IMG/VR virus record: IMGVR_UViG_3300027996_002186
Span: 1 to 64,000 of that record
Length of the DNA stretch: 64,000 nucleotides
Reading direction: 5' to 3' (one strand)
DNA from: a virus
Below the pieces are notes generated by a model, which was not told where the DNA came from, made no database searches, and saw only the letters and a list, made by a program, of their open reading frames with translations. This document shows positions 17,036 to 24,985 of this stretch, piece after piece (position 1 is the stretch's first letter; every line of letters begins with the position of its first letter). The position numbers were made by a program, and so were the translations under genes.

Positions 17036-17509
17036 TTATTTTTCAAAATAATCAGTTAATTCATCCTTCAATATCTCTCTATATTTTAGAGTTCCTATTC
17101 CGTTATCTAGATAAATCCATATTATTGGTTTCATTTTACTAATGAATTCTCTCATTTCATCAGTAGCAACTTCTGACCACCTTTCATCTAAGACAGATAA
17201 ATTATCAACCTTGATGTAATATCTACTACCAACTTTACAACTACCAGATGGGATTTCTTTTATACAAGTATATAACTCAACCAAATCATTATCGATATCG
17301 ATATTACATTTAATATCTTCTTCTTTAGATAATTCAGATTTTAAATCTATAAGATCTGTCTTATGTTTGAGCAAATACTCTTTAATAATTGGATCATTAT
17401 CATCAAAAATATTTAATGCGTTAGTTAATACTACATGTTTGTTTTCTAAATTAGCAGCATTCTCAAAGTCTGATTCGAATTGTTCTATTGTGTAAGAAGT
17501 TTCTATCAT
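17036..17509 (-). CDS. Hypothetical acidic protein
   Basis: 157 residues: MIETSYTIEQFESDFENAANLENKH, VLTNALNIFDDNDPIIKEYLLK, then ELYTCIKEIPSGSCKVGSRYYIKV. Mostly helical in the first half and beta-like in the second. No family recognised. First gene before a terminator. Confidence 0.55.
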   Translation of the reverse strand: MIETSYTIEQFESDFENAANLENKHVVLTNALNIFDDNDPIIKEYLLKHKTDLIDLKSELSKEEDIKCNIDIDNDLVELYTCIKEIPSGSCKVGSRYYIKVDNLSVLDERWSEVATDEMREFISKMKPIIWIYLDNGIGTLKYREILKDELTDYFEK

Positions 17510-17545
17510 GTGTATAATTTTAGAGGGGATATTAACCCCCTATTT

Positions 17546-17710
17546 TTACGAAAGAATACCTTTTCCAAGAATAAGTGGAGAAGCATCTTTGTTTGTTGTT
17601 ATGGTAAAAAGATTTTCATATTCCTTTATGATAAGAGCTTTATCACCGAACATTTTTTTATAGTTCTCTCTAGCATAAGCTTCAACTTCATCTCTTACTG
17701 AATCTTCCAT
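17546..17710 (-). CDS. Small hypothetical protein
   Basis: 54 residues from MEDSVRDEVEAYARENYKKMFG; an in-frame ATG eight codons upstream gives a Lys/Glu-rich extension. A TATTTTTG box lies about 60 bases upstream on the minus strand, near 17767. No family. Confidence 0.5.
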   Translation of the reverse strand: MEDSVRDEVEAYARENYKKMFGDKALIIKEYENLFTITTNKDASPLILGKGILS

Positions 17711-17783
17711 TATAATTTCTTCTTTTCTTTTCATTTCTTTTCTTTTTATAGGTTTATAATTGAATACAAAAATACAAATCTAT

Positions 17784-18041
17784 TTAATATATTCCTAATT
17801 TATTTAACTTTTTTATTCTATTATTAATTTTTTTTATTCTATACTGAGTATTTTTATAATTATTCATTATACAACTCTTCATAACAAGAGCCATATAGTC
17901 AAACTCTTTAGTGTTCTTGTTTGGTTTATAATGATGATAATGGTGTAACTTGGTTTTGTTAATAATGTCTTTTTTATTAATAAACCCAGTTATACCTGAA
18001 TTTTTGACCAACCTTTCATATAAATCATCAAAATCTAACAT
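17784..18041 (-). CDS. Small basic hypothetical protein
   Basis: 85 residues: MLDFDDLYERLVKNSGITGFINKK, HHYHHYKPNKNTKEFDYMALVMK, and a strongly basic end (RIKKINNRIKKLNK). It could bind nucleic acid. It lies in a row of short minus-strand genes (18831 to 17546). Confidence 0.5.
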   Translation of the reverse strand: MLDFDDLYERLVKNSGITGFINKKDIINKTKLHHYHHYKPNKNTKEFDYMALVMKSCIMNNYKNTQYRIKKINNRIKKLNKLGIY

Positions 18042-18050
18042 TTTATAAAA

Positions 18051-18248
18051 CTACTTTCCATTTATATTTGATGCTATTGACAAAACCTCATAACTACAAC
18101 CATTATCAGAATTTTCATTCATAACTTCAGCAAGTTTATTTGCTACGTTTACTTGTGGTATTTCTAATACCTCACTATAACCATTTGTTAAAAATACATG
18201 GCTCTTCTTACCACTTTTGATAAGGGTTTTTTTAATTACATAAATCAT
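18051..18248 (-). CDS. Small hypothetical protein
   Basis: 65 residues, MIYVIKKTLIKSGKKSHVFLTNGYSEVLEI, then a helix (VANKLAEVMNENSDNGCSYEVLSI). It looks like a small alpha/beta fold of the kind found in phage early genes. No assignment. Confidence 0.5.
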   Translation of the reverse strand: MIYVIKKTLIKSGKKSHVFLTNGYSEVLEIPQVNVANKLAEVMNENSDNGCSYEVLSIASNINGK

Positions 18249-18311
18249 ATTTCTCTATTTTTTAATTTTCAATTATACAAAAAGTCTATTTTATAAATAT
18301 AAGTAAATTAT

Positions 18312-18569
18312 TTACAATACCTTTCTAATTCTTACTTTTTTATATTTAAATTTTTCAATAACTATTGTATCTGTACAAGACCAATTAGACTCTTCTATAT
18401 AAATACAAAATTTATCACAATTATAATCTTCATAGTGTGAGTGATGTGATGGTATTGTTATAGTATCCTCTATTACTAAAATTTCCACACCATCATGAAC
18501 ATAATGTTCTGTGGTTTTACAAGATGTGAATATTATTGTAAGTGTTAGTAAGTATATTAATATCTTCAT
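18312..18569 (-). CDS. Small lipoprotein
   Basis: 85 residues starting MKILIYLLTLTIIFTSCKTTEH, a lipoprotein signal with lipobox FTSC. The longer upstream frame overlaps the preceding gene and is rejected. The mature part is His/Asp-rich (HYVHDG, SHHSHYEDYNCDKFC), suggestive of metal binding, and ends in a basic stretch (KFKYKKVRIRKVL). Confidence 0.6.
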   Translation of the reverse strand: MKILIYLLTLTIIFTSCKTTEHYVHDGVEILVIEDTITIPSHHSHYEDYNCDKFCIYIEESNWSCTDTIVIEKFKYKKVRIRKVL

Positions 18570-18597
18570 TTTATTATTTTTATCTATTACTATTTGA

Positions 18598-18831
18598 TTA
18601 ATACCATATTTGAAAATATCTGAAAATATTCCCGGGCTCTTCTTTATCCATTGATAAGTAAATTGGTAGATTTTGGTCATGGTCATTATCCATTATTTGA
18701 ATATCACTATCTGATATATGAAGTATTTCATATTCCTTACCAGGTGTTAAAAGAACAGTCATTGGGTAAATACAAGTTAGTTTTTCACCAACTGATATTT
18801 TTCTACTATTAATTGATATTTTCTTTGACAT
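18598..18831 (-). CDS. Small beta-rich hypothetical protein
   Basis: 77 residues: VGEKLTCIYPMTVLLTPGKEYEILHIS, then IMDNDHDQNLPIYLSMDK. It resembles an SH3-like small barrel. A TATCTTTG box (minus strand, 18836-18843) ends 4 nt before the ATG, marking a host-type promoter and a near-leaderless start. Confidence 0.55.
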   Translation of the reverse strand: MSKKISINSRKISVGEKLTCIYPMTVLLTPGKEYEILHISDSDIQIMDNDHDQNLPIYLSMDKEEPGNIFRYFQIWY

Positions 18832-18854
18832 ATAACAAAGATAAGGAAAATATA

Positions 18855-19289
18855 TTAAAGTTTACGATATTTTAATATTATATCTATATGTGATGTTTCC
18901 ATATCTTTGATATGTTTTAATTTGGAATATGAATGTTTTTTATTCATACGAGAGTCATCTATATGATTAAATTCTCTATATGTTAACTTCCAAAGTTCTA
19001 ACCCATATTCTTTCTGTAAGAGTGGTAATGCGAAGTTAAGAACTCCCATAACATCATAGACTTTAAATCTACTAAAACTTGGTAAGGTATATCTTTCTAC
19101 AATCTTATCGATTTCTATTTTAACGTGTGGTGTCAATTCCATATTCATTTTAACTTCAACAGTAAACCCCAAATCACTTAATTCGATTAGAGATTCCTCC
19201 ACAACATATTTTAAATCTGTTGAAGTATCCTTCTTTTTCTTAAAGAAAGAAAAGTTATTAAATAATTCATATGTTTTGATATACTCCAT
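18855..19289 (-). CDS. Tagged protein, D-x-G-Y paralogue family
   Basis: 144 residues beginning MEYIKTYELFNNFSFFKKKK. The family core VEESLIELSDLGFTVEVKMNMELTPHVKIEI is well conserved. A TAATATATA box ends 4 nt before the start. The C-terminus carries a Lys/His-rich segment. Confidence 0.68.
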   Translation of the reverse strand: MEYIKTYELFNNFSFFKKKKDTSTDLKYVVEESLIELSDLGFTVEVKMNMELTPHVKIEIDKIVERYTLPSFSRFKVYDVMGVLNFALPLLQKEYGLELWKLTYREFNHIDDSRMNKKHSYSKLKHIKDMETSHIDIILKYRKL

Positions 19290-19312
19290 TGTTTATATAT
19301 TATTTAGGTATT

Positions 19313-20017
19313 TCATTTATTCTTAAATATTTCTAAATCTTTGAAGATGGTATCCAATAACATCTTTAATCCTTTTTTAGAACTAACAATATAATTAATA
19401 TATTCTTTAAGGACCTTTTCATTATTACATTGTAGTTTTAATAAATATGATTCTCTTCCTTGTAAACAAGAGATTGGGTGTATCTCAAAATGTAAGTTAT
19501 CAACTTGTGTGTAACTCTTATTATTAACAGGGCTAACTTCATCTAATGAATTATATGGTGATGATAGTTCTGGTTTATATTCATTATTAGTATAAGTTAT
19601 AAATTTATACTTACCATCATCTTCCAAACCATATTTATCATCTGTTGTGAAGTCGGTATGCCAATCATCTATATAATTGATTTGATCAAATCCTATATCA
19701 ATTGTATTCGCAGTCGTTGACCAATAACTTTTTTCCAAAGATTTATCATAAAATGATAATTGTTCTAAAACTTGCATCAATGTTTTGAATGTATAATGTT
19801 TATAAGCATTAGCACCACTTGGTCCCTCACTATCTTTATTACCATCATATTTTGTTATGATGTATTGTTCTTCGTGTTTATAGAAAAGGAATTTAATACC
19901 ATCGACAGCCATTACATGAAATCTAGTAATTCCATTATCTATTAAAGTATAATCTAATTCATTATCTTTTATAAATTGTATAATCTTATCTTTATCCTCT
20001 TTGGTGATTTCTATCAT
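19313..20017 (-). CDS. Hypothetical protein of the late class
   Basis: 234 residues: MIEITKEDKDKIIQFIKDNELDYTL, then FHVMAVDGIKFLFYKHEEQYIITKYDGN. Aromatic and acidic throughout, with no clear tag and no recognised domain. It shares a palindromic AT box with the divergent tagged gene at 20043. Confidence 0.6.
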   Translation of the reverse strand: MIEITKEDKDKIIQFIKDNELDYTLIDNGITRFHVMAVDGIKFLFYKHEEQYIITKYDGNKDSEGPSGANAYKHYTFKTLMQVLEQLSFYDKSLEKSYWSTTANTIDIGFDQINYIDDWHTDFTTDDKYGLEDDGKYKFITYTNNEYKPELSSPYNSLDEVSPVNNKSYTQVDNLHFEIHPISCLQGRESYLLKLQCNNEKVLKEYINYIVSSKKGLKMLLDTIFKDLEIFKNK

Positions 20018-20020
20018 AGT

Positions 20021-20040
20021 TTTATATATTAATATATAAA
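20021..20040. promoter_or_regulatory. Bidirectional late-type start box
   Basis: TTTATATATTAATATATAAA is a perfect 20-base palindrome. It places TTAATATATA ahead of ATG 20043 on the plus strand and of ATG 20017 on the minus strand, with 2-3 bases between palindrome and each start codon. Confidence 0.65.
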
Positions 20041-20042
20041 GT

Positions 20043-20489
20043 ATGAAATACTTGAGAACTTATAAAATATTTGAGTCTGTTGATTTGGTTGAGTTGGAAT
20101 CAACCGTGGATGATATATCTTTAGAGATAAAGGATTTGGGCTATGAAGTAATGATTTATATGCTAAGGAACTTCGTTAGTGTTGAAGTAATATCAAAAAG
20201 GTCAGAAAATCTTTATTCTAAATGGACGCAAGATAGGGAGAATTTTTCAAAGAAGGAATATAATAAGTGTTCTGAGGTTTTGGATAGATTGGAAGATTTT
20301 TTGAAATCGGAAGGTATGTTAATTTATTCAAAGAACTTAATTCGGGTATCACAAGTTAATTACTCAAATTATTCACAATTCGAACATGGTGTATGTGATC
20401 AAGGGTATGATAGCACAGGTACTTGGGAATATAACGTGATGTATCATCTTCCACCTCCAAAACCTTTATATCCAAGAAAAATAAAGTAA
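20043..20489 (+). CDS. Tagged protein, D-x-G-Y paralogue family
   Basis: 148 residues starting MKYLRTYKIFESVDLVELES, one of the best tags (I-F-E-S). The family core is TVDDISLEIKDLGYEVMIYMLRNFVSVEVIS. The C-terminal part holds a Cys and a Pro-rich end (HLPPPKPLYPRK). It is followed 5 bases later by the GH16 gene. Confidence 0.7.
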   Translation: MKYLRTYKIFESVDLVELESTVDDISLEIKDLGYEVMIYMLRNFVSVEVISKRSENLYSKWTQDRENFSKKEYNKCSEVLDRLEDFLKSEGMLIYSKNLIRVSQVNYSNYSQFEHGVCDQGYDSTGTWEYNVMYHLPPPKPLYPRKIK

Positions 20490-20494
20490 TAGTT

Positions 20495-21190
20495 ATGATA
20501 AATTGGCAAGGGTATGAGTGGTTGAGTGAAGAGAGATGGGGAGAATATCACCCAAATAAACCTATTGTTTGGTATGATCCATCAGCTATTGAGATAGACT
20601 CCCTCGATGTTCTAAAACTAAAATGTAGGTCTAATCCAAAAACTTTTGATGATATTATCATCCCAATTGGTACCGGTTTGATATCTTGTACTACTGAGTT
20701 TGGATATGGTAAGTTTGAGATATGTGCTAAGTTACCAGATGGTCCTTTTGTTTGGCCAGCATTTTGGATGTGGTCTTTTGATTCTTGGCCACCAGAAATA
20801 GATGTATTTGAGGGTTATACTAATAAAAGGAATAGTTATTTTAATTGGAGTTTACGTTCTTTACTTGGTAAATTCTGGGCAGTTAATTCGAATATACATC
20901 TTGGATCATCACCAGATAATTATATGATGGGTGCAAAATCTCATTGGTTGGGTTGGAAAAGTCCAAGTAAAGTTTTTAATAAGTATGGTGTAATTTGGAC
21001 AGATAAAGAAATAAAAATATTATTTAATGATAGAGTTGTTAGGGAAATAAAAGATGAAAAGGTTATAATCCAGTTACGGGGTAAGAAGATGAATGTTATA
21101 ATAAATAATTCTATACAAGATGGTTATATGGAAACTGATAGACCGGCTCATGAAATGATAGTTAAATATTTCACATACGAAAAATACTAA
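20495..21190 (+). CDS. GH16-family glycosidase (laminarinase/agarase-like)
   Basis: 231 residues forming one jelly-roll domain. FGYGKFEICAKLPDGPFVWPAFWMW and PEIDVFEG (residues about 100-107) give the GH16 catalytic motif E-I-D-V-F-E, with Glu101 as likely nucleophile and Glu106 as acid/base. There is no signal peptide. The family cleaves beta-1,3/1,4-glucans and marine galactans (laminarin, agar, carrageenan), consistent with a polysaccharide-using flavobacterial host. It may act as a depolymerase on capsule or storage glycan. It probably shares a transcript with the tagged gene before it. Confidence 0.82.
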   Translation: MINWQGYEWLSEERWGEYHPNKPIVWYDPSAIEIDSLDVLKLKCRSNPKTFDDIIIPIGTGLISCTTEFGYGKFEICAKLPDGPFVWPAFWMWSFDSWPPEIDVFEGYTNKRNSYFNWSLRSLLGKFWAVNSNIHLGSSPDNYMMGAKSHWLGWKSPSKVFNKYGVIWTDKEIKILFNDRVVREIKDEKVIIQLRGKKMNVIINNSIQDGYMETDRPAHEMIVKYFTYEKY

Positions 21191-21270
21191 CCAAATAATT
21201 CATTGGTTAAGTCTTTGTTTTTGTGTGGTAAAGAATAAGATGTTGATAATACAAATTAATATATACAATA

Positions 21271-21477
21271 ATGAAAAATTTGAAAGAGAGTGATAGTTGG
21301 GCTGGTTCTAATTACGCTTATAACCAAACAATAGTACCTAGAAATACTGAGATATTTAAAGTAAATGATCCTATATCCTATAAGTGTGATAGTTGTGAGT
21401 TTGAATTTTTCACTTATACTAAAGAGCAAGACTACTGTACCCTTTGTGGATCAGAAGATATAAAACAAATAAATTAA
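21271..21477 (+). CDS. Small zinc-ribbon protein
   Basis: 68 residues. YKCDSCEFEFFTYTKEQDYCTLCGSEDIKQ is a C-x2-C...C-x2-C zinc ribbon. The N-terminus MKNLKESDSWAGSNYAY is tag-like in its first residues only. TTAATATATA ends 5 nt before the ATG. Confidence 0.65.
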   Translation: MKNLKESDSWAGSNYAYNQTIVPRNTEIFKVNDPISYKCDSCEFEFFTYTKEQDYCTLCGSEDIKQIN

Positions 21478-21479
21478 TA

Positions 21480-21836
21480 ATGAAATTAAAAAGATTTAAT
21501 GAGGATATCACAGATGATTCTGTTATACCAACAGGAATTCCCAATCCAGAGAATGATATGTTCCAAACAAGTATATTTGCTGATATAGAAGGTGATTTGG
21601 AAGATATGTCACCCGGAGAAGCAGAAGATTATCTATCAAGTATAATTGTTTTCTGTAACCAACAGATTAAAGGCATCATTGAGGAAGAAGTGGATGAAGA
21701 AGAAGTGGATGAAGAAGATGAAAGAAGATATGATGATAGAGAAAATTATGGTACAGATGATGAATCAAGATATGATGATACAGTAGCACGTAACATCAGA
21801 AATTATAAATACGGAAACCATCCTGATGAAAAATAA
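21480..21836 (+). CDS. Tagged acidic protein
   Basis: About 118 residues beginning MKLKRFNEDITDDSV (F-N-E). The start is set by the tag, three bases after the upstream stop. A structured middle (EAEDYLSSIIVFCNQQIKG) is followed by a very acidic repeat (EEEVDEEEVDEEDE) and a polar Asp/Arg/Tyr tail. Possibly a disordered scaffold or linker-type protein. Confidence 0.62.
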   Translation: MKLKRFNEDITDDSVIPTGIPNPENDMFQTSIFADIEGDLEDMSPGEAEDYLSSIIVFCNQQIKGIIEEEVDEEEVDEEDERRYDDRENYGTDDESRYDDTVARNIRNYKYGNHPDEK

Positions 21837-22071
21837 TAATAAAATAATGAAAAAAATAATTAAAAAAGTAAAGTGTTATTTTGAGAAAGTTAAGAACTTC
21901 TTAAATAGATTTAATCTAATAAATGGTTGGAAAAATGGATCAGGTTCTAAACAAGGAGATAAATATATTCTCGAATTAAGACTTGGTAAGTTAACTGTGG
22001 TTGAGTTGGATATTGATTTGAATAAATCATTTAGATTAACATTATTTAACTTTGCTATATCCTTTAAGTAA
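21826..22071 (+). CDS. Small basic protein
   Basis: 81 residues with a Lys-rich amphipathic N-terminus (KIMKKIIKKVKCYFEKVKNFLNRF) and a beta-like C-terminal half (DKYILELRLGKLTVVELDIDL). It overlaps the preceding stop by 11 bases. An internal ATG at 21847 is an alternative start. Confidence 0.45.
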   Translation: MKNNNKIMKKIIKKVKCYFEKVKNFLNRFNLINGWKNGSGSKQGDKYILELRLGKLTVVELDIDLNKSFRLTLFNFAISFK

Positions 22072-22072
22072 A

Positions 22073-22327
22073 TCACTTTAATGCTTTATATGACTCGTTA
22101 TACATGAAATGATATAACATGCCTATGATCATGGAAAAGATGCCTATGATTAGTATTGGTGATATAATAACACCAATGCTTTTATATCTAAACATAGATA
22201 AAAGTAATACAAGTCCACCCAAAGATAAAAACAATAATGTTTTTATCTTAATTGATGATAAAAATTTATCTACATCACCACCATAATTGGTATCTACTAT
22301 TTTCTTAACTTCCTTTTCAAATTCCAT
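22073..22327 (-). CDS. Small two-helix membrane protein
   Basis: 84 residues: MEFEKEVKKIVDTNYGG, then two hydrophobic helices (TLLFLSLGGLVLLLSMF and IGVIISPILIIGIFSMIIGML). It follows the 22668 gene with a 1-base overlap. No family. Confidence 0.6.
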   Translation of the reverse strand: MEFEKEVKKIVDTNYGGDVDKFLSSIKIKTLLFLSLGGLVLLLSMFRYKSIGVIISPILIIGIFSMIIGMLYHFMYNESYKALK

Positions 22328-22668
22328 TATTTACTTAATTTATCCTTTAGTTTTATTAATCCAAACATTTGTTCTTCTCCTCGGCCATCGAATTTACGTT
22401 TATTATTTAATATCCATTCTAAATCAACAATTCTTTTATTACAATTCTTTATATAGTAAACACCATACTTAATTCTTGAAGATTTAAGGTTATTCCAATC
22501 AGCAATCATAACTTCGTCTATATCAATATTTTTATTTTTTAGAAGAACCTTCATGAAATTAAACGACCTTATAGTAAGTTGTGTTTTTATATCAACTATA
22601 TTTTTACCTCCTTTGAAGGATTGTATTATGGTTCTATCAACCATCTGTAATATTTTTTCTGGACTCAT
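22327..22668 (-). CDS. Hypothetical protein
   Basis: 113 residues: MSPEKILQMVDRTIIQSFKGGKNIVDIK, then RIKYGVYYIKNCNKRIVDLEWILNNKRK. A TATATTTG box (minus strand, 22673-22680) ends 4 nt before the ATG. Untagged. No family recognised. Confidence 0.58.
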   Translation of the reverse strand: MSPEKILQMVDRTIIQSFKGGKNIVDIKTQLTIRSFNFMKVLLKNKNIDIDEVMIADWNNLKSSRIKYGVYYIKNCNKRIVDLEWILNNKRKFDGRGEEQMFGLIKLKDKLSK

Positions 22669-22837
22669 ATTACAAATATAGTAAATTAATTTGAATATAT
22701 AAAGTTTATGTCGGATTTTTTTATGGTACTATCAAATATAAACAAATGATATAAAATAAACAAATGATATATTATTTAATATATAGGTGTGTTAGTTTTG
22801 CTATTTGTGTAATGATATTTAATTTAAAATAAAAGTT

Positions 22838-23092
22838 ATGGGAGAAGATAATCATAAGAAGGATCAACAAGAAGTTATTAAAAAACAAGCTAGTTATCTC
22901 GAAAAGTCTATAAAGGAAAAGACAAAGGAACTGAAATTTGTACAAAACACCTGTAAACATCCAGAAGAATCGATAAAACTTAAAGATATGAATCCAAGTG
23001 GTGCATCTGATATAAGAAAATGTTGTGATTCTTGTGGACATGTTTTAGGATATCCGAGTAAAACTGAAATGGATAATTGGATAGGTAAATAA
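22838..23092 (+). CDS. Small coiled-coil/zinc-site protein
   Basis: 84 residues: a helix rich in Lys/Glu (QEVIKKQASYLEKSIKEKTKEL), then C-x-H and CCDSCGHVLGYPS, a likely zinc knuckle. TTTAATATATA lies upstream at about 22776, more than 50 bases from the start. No family. Confidence 0.55.
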   Translation: MGEDNHKKDQQEVIKKQASYLEKSIKEKTKELKFVQNTCKHPEESIKLKDMNPSGASDIRKCCDSCGHVLGYPSKTEMDNWIGK

Positions 23093-23100
23093 TTACTTTT

Positions 23101-23553
23101 CTATATTAATCTATTATCATTTAGTAAACCAGTACCCAAAGCCGCGGTAGTAGCTAATACATCACATCTTTCATTTTCTTCATGTCCGTTGTGCCCCTTA
23201 ACCCAATTAAAATTTATATTGAAATTGTTGTGTATGTTTAAGTATCTTCTCCAAAGGTCTTCATTTTTCTTACCGCCAAAGTTTTTCTTCTTATCCCAAT
23301 TAAAAACCCATCCTTTGCTAATAGAGTCAACGACATATTTTGAATCAGAATAAACTTCTATTCTATATTTGGTATTTTTAATTGCTTCTAAAGCAACGAT
23401 TATAGCAAGTAACTCCATTCGGTTATTCGTTGTGTGGATATATCCTTGTGATAGTTCTTTGACTTTACCTTTGAACTTCATGACAACTCCATAACCACCC
23501 GGACCAGGGTTACCACGAGAACTACCATCTGTATATATGTAAATTTTATCCAT
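23101..23553 (-). CDS. rnhA: Ribonuclease HI
   Basis: 150 residues from MDKIYIYTDGSSRGNPGPGG, using the ATG that overlaps the upstream TAA. All four metal-binding acidic residues are visible in order: Asp in YTDGSS, Glu in NRMELLA, Asp in YSDSKYV, Asp in ENERCDVLA. KGHNGHEENE gives the catalytic His region. It removes RNA from RNA:DNA hybrids, such as Okazaki primers, in phage DNA replication. Coupled to the 23861 gene. Confidence 0.95.
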   Translation of the reverse strand: MDKIYIYTDGSSRGNPGPGGYGVVMKFKGKVKELSQGYIHTTNNRMELLAIIVALEAIKNTKYRIEVYSDSKYVVDSISKGWVFNWDKKKNFGGKKNEDLWRRYLNIHNNFNINFNWVKGHNGHEENERCDVLATTAALGTGLLNDNRLI

Positions 23554-23861
23554 TATATTTTTATGGATTTCCATACCTCCACGGGGTTATTTTTTTGTTC
23601 AACTTTGAAAACACTTTTAAATGGTGTTTTGAAAACTCTAACTGTTATACCTGTTTTTGAATTAGAAAATTCTTTGATTGATTTAAAATCATCTGTTCCA
23701 TAAGAATATAAAGATTTGAATCTCTTGTCGATTTCGCCTTTTTTATTTATGCGATTAATCAAATAACAAAAAGAGTTTGATTCTTTAATTCCTGTATAAA
23801 ACCTAGTCATTACTAATCTACGTTTGGTATCTACTTTTGGGGAAAATTTTTTGTATCTCAT
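23553..23861 (-). CDS. Small basic hypothetical protein upstream of RNase HI
   Basis: 102 residues: MRYKKFSPKVDTKRRLVMTRFYTGI, then FCYLINRINKKGEIDKRFKSLYSYG. Basic and beta-like. It has a near-consensus host-type promoter (TTTTG-N19-TATCTTTG) with 4 nt to the ATG. The first residues resemble the tag only superficially. It shares a transcript with rnhA, so a role in nucleic acid metabolism is plausible. Confidence 0.6.
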   Translation of the reverse strand: MRYKKFSPKVDTKRRLVMTRFYTGIKESNSFCYLINRINKKGEIDKRFKSLYSYGTDDFKSIKEFSNSKTGITVRVFKTPFKSVFKVEQKNNPVEVWKSIKI

Positions 23862-23865
23862 AATA

Positions 23866-23897
23866 CAAAGATACGGAAAATAATCCGAATTACAAAA
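23866..23897 (-). promoter_or_regulatory. Bacteroidota-type promoter for 23861/rnhA
   Basis: On the minus strand TTTTG (23893-23897), 19 bases, then TATCTTTG (23866-23873), and ATG 4 bases later. It matches the Bacteroidota -33/-7 consensus. It lies inside the end of the cyclase gene. Confidence 0.75.
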
Positions 23898-24615
23898 TCG
23901 ACTTTATCTCATTTACTTTATCCTCACTCAATAACTTAGACATAACTCTCCAAAATATATCATCATTATCAGCCATTGATTCTGATAATCTAAAAATAGG
24001 AATTGGTTTTTCTATATTTTTTAATTCCATCTCAAAGATATAAAACAACATAAATTCTTTAGATATCAAAATAACTTCTGGATTATCAACTAACAATTTA
24101 TCATAATTATCACTTTTCATTATATCAAATGATGCTGGGTAAAAATGTTCGATAAGTCTGTTATATAAATGGAATCCAATAGATGCTTTAGTATCACCAA
24201 ATAATTTAGTATTAGCTTCTATTCTAGATGTTCTATTTATAACAGTCCCAACATAAGTATTTAATAAACCTGTTCCAACTTCCCATATGTTACCGGAGTC
24301 AGATCCTATACCAAATGATGCTTTTACTCCAGTGATACTAACAAAGTCATTACATAATTTATTTAAAGCTCTGTGTGTTGATAATAGATAAGCGTATCCT
24401 TCAATATAATTTTTATCTGATAAAAATATTGTTAATACTCCATCACCGGTTGTACCCATATGTATATCATCGGATATAATATTAGCTATATCTGATTGTA
24501 TTTGATAATAAGACTCGATGAAATTTAAAAATTCATTGGATTGTTTATATTGAAAGTTTTCAAATAACCCACTAAAATTCCTGATATCTGTTAATATTGT
24601 AGTCGCTGATTTCAT
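23890..24615 (-). CDS. Class III nucleotide cyclase
   Basis: 241 residues with the full class III cyclase signature: metal Asp10 in TILTDIRNFSG, second metal Asp58 in TGDGVLTIF, KASFGIGSDSGNIW, and the transition-state pair Asn127/Arg131 in YVGTVINRTSRIE. It makes a cyclic nucleotide (cAMP, cGMP, or a cyclic pyrimidine as in Pycsar cyclases); which one cannot be told here. There is no membrane or receptor domain; an extra C-terminal 90 residues may be regulatory. It has its own host-type promoter, so it is probably expressed early. Confidence 0.88.
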   Translation of the reverse strand: MKSATTILTDIRNFSGLFENFQYKQSNEFLNFIESYYQIQSDIANIISDDIHMGTTGDGVLTIFLSDKNYIEGYAYLLSTHRALNKLCNDFVSITGVKASFGIGSDSGNIWEVGTGLLNTYVGTVINRTSRIEANTKLFGDTKASIGFHLYNRLIEHFYPASFDIMKSDNYDKLLVDNPEVILISKEFMLFYIFEMELKNIEKPIPIFRLSESMADNDDIFWRVMSKLLSEDKVNEIKSIL

Positions 24616-24620
24616 AAATA

Positions 24621-24650
24621 CAAAGATAGATAAATTTTATCATATATCAA
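24621..24650 (-). promoter_or_regulatory. Bacteroidota-type promoter for the cyclase
   Basis: Minus strand TTG (24648-24650), 19 bases, TATCTTTG (24621-24628), then 5 nt to ATG 24615. Transcript predicted to be leaderless or nearly so. Confidence 0.72.
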
Positions 24651-24664
24651 TATATTATAAGTAT

Positions 24665-24934
24665 TTATATTTTATTCCTAGATTTTTCTTCTTTACCACA
24701 AAAAAAACATTTAATATATCTTTTATCATCACTACCAACTATCCTTTTATCACATTGACTTAGACACTTAGCCTGTGGTATAACTTCTTCTTTACCAACT
24801 AACTTAATTCTATTTGGTTTGAAGAATTTAATCACAACATCATCACCATTTTCAGAAACGACCTTACCTAATCTACCTCTCACAGTAACTATATCATCTT
24901 TTGTGAATTCTTCAAATAATTTTAAATGTAACAT
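24665..24934 (-). CDS. Tagged small protein with zinc-binding end
   Basis: 89 residues beginning MLHLKLFEEFTKDDIVTVRG (L-F-E). An SH3/KOW-like strand region (VRGRLGKVVSENGDDVVIKFF) is followed by QCDKRIVGSDDKRYIKCFFCGKEE, a zinc knuckle. An AT box ends 4 nt before the ATG; a second box faces the divergent gene at 24986. Confidence 0.65.
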   Translation of the reverse strand: MLHLKLFEEFTKDDIVTVRGRLGKVVSENGDDVVIKFFKPNRIKLVGKEEVIPQAKCLSQCDKRIVGSDDKRYIKCFFCGKEEKSRNKI

Positions 24935-24985
24935 AAGTTATATATTATAATTAATATATAAAGAAATAATAAAAAATATAATTAT

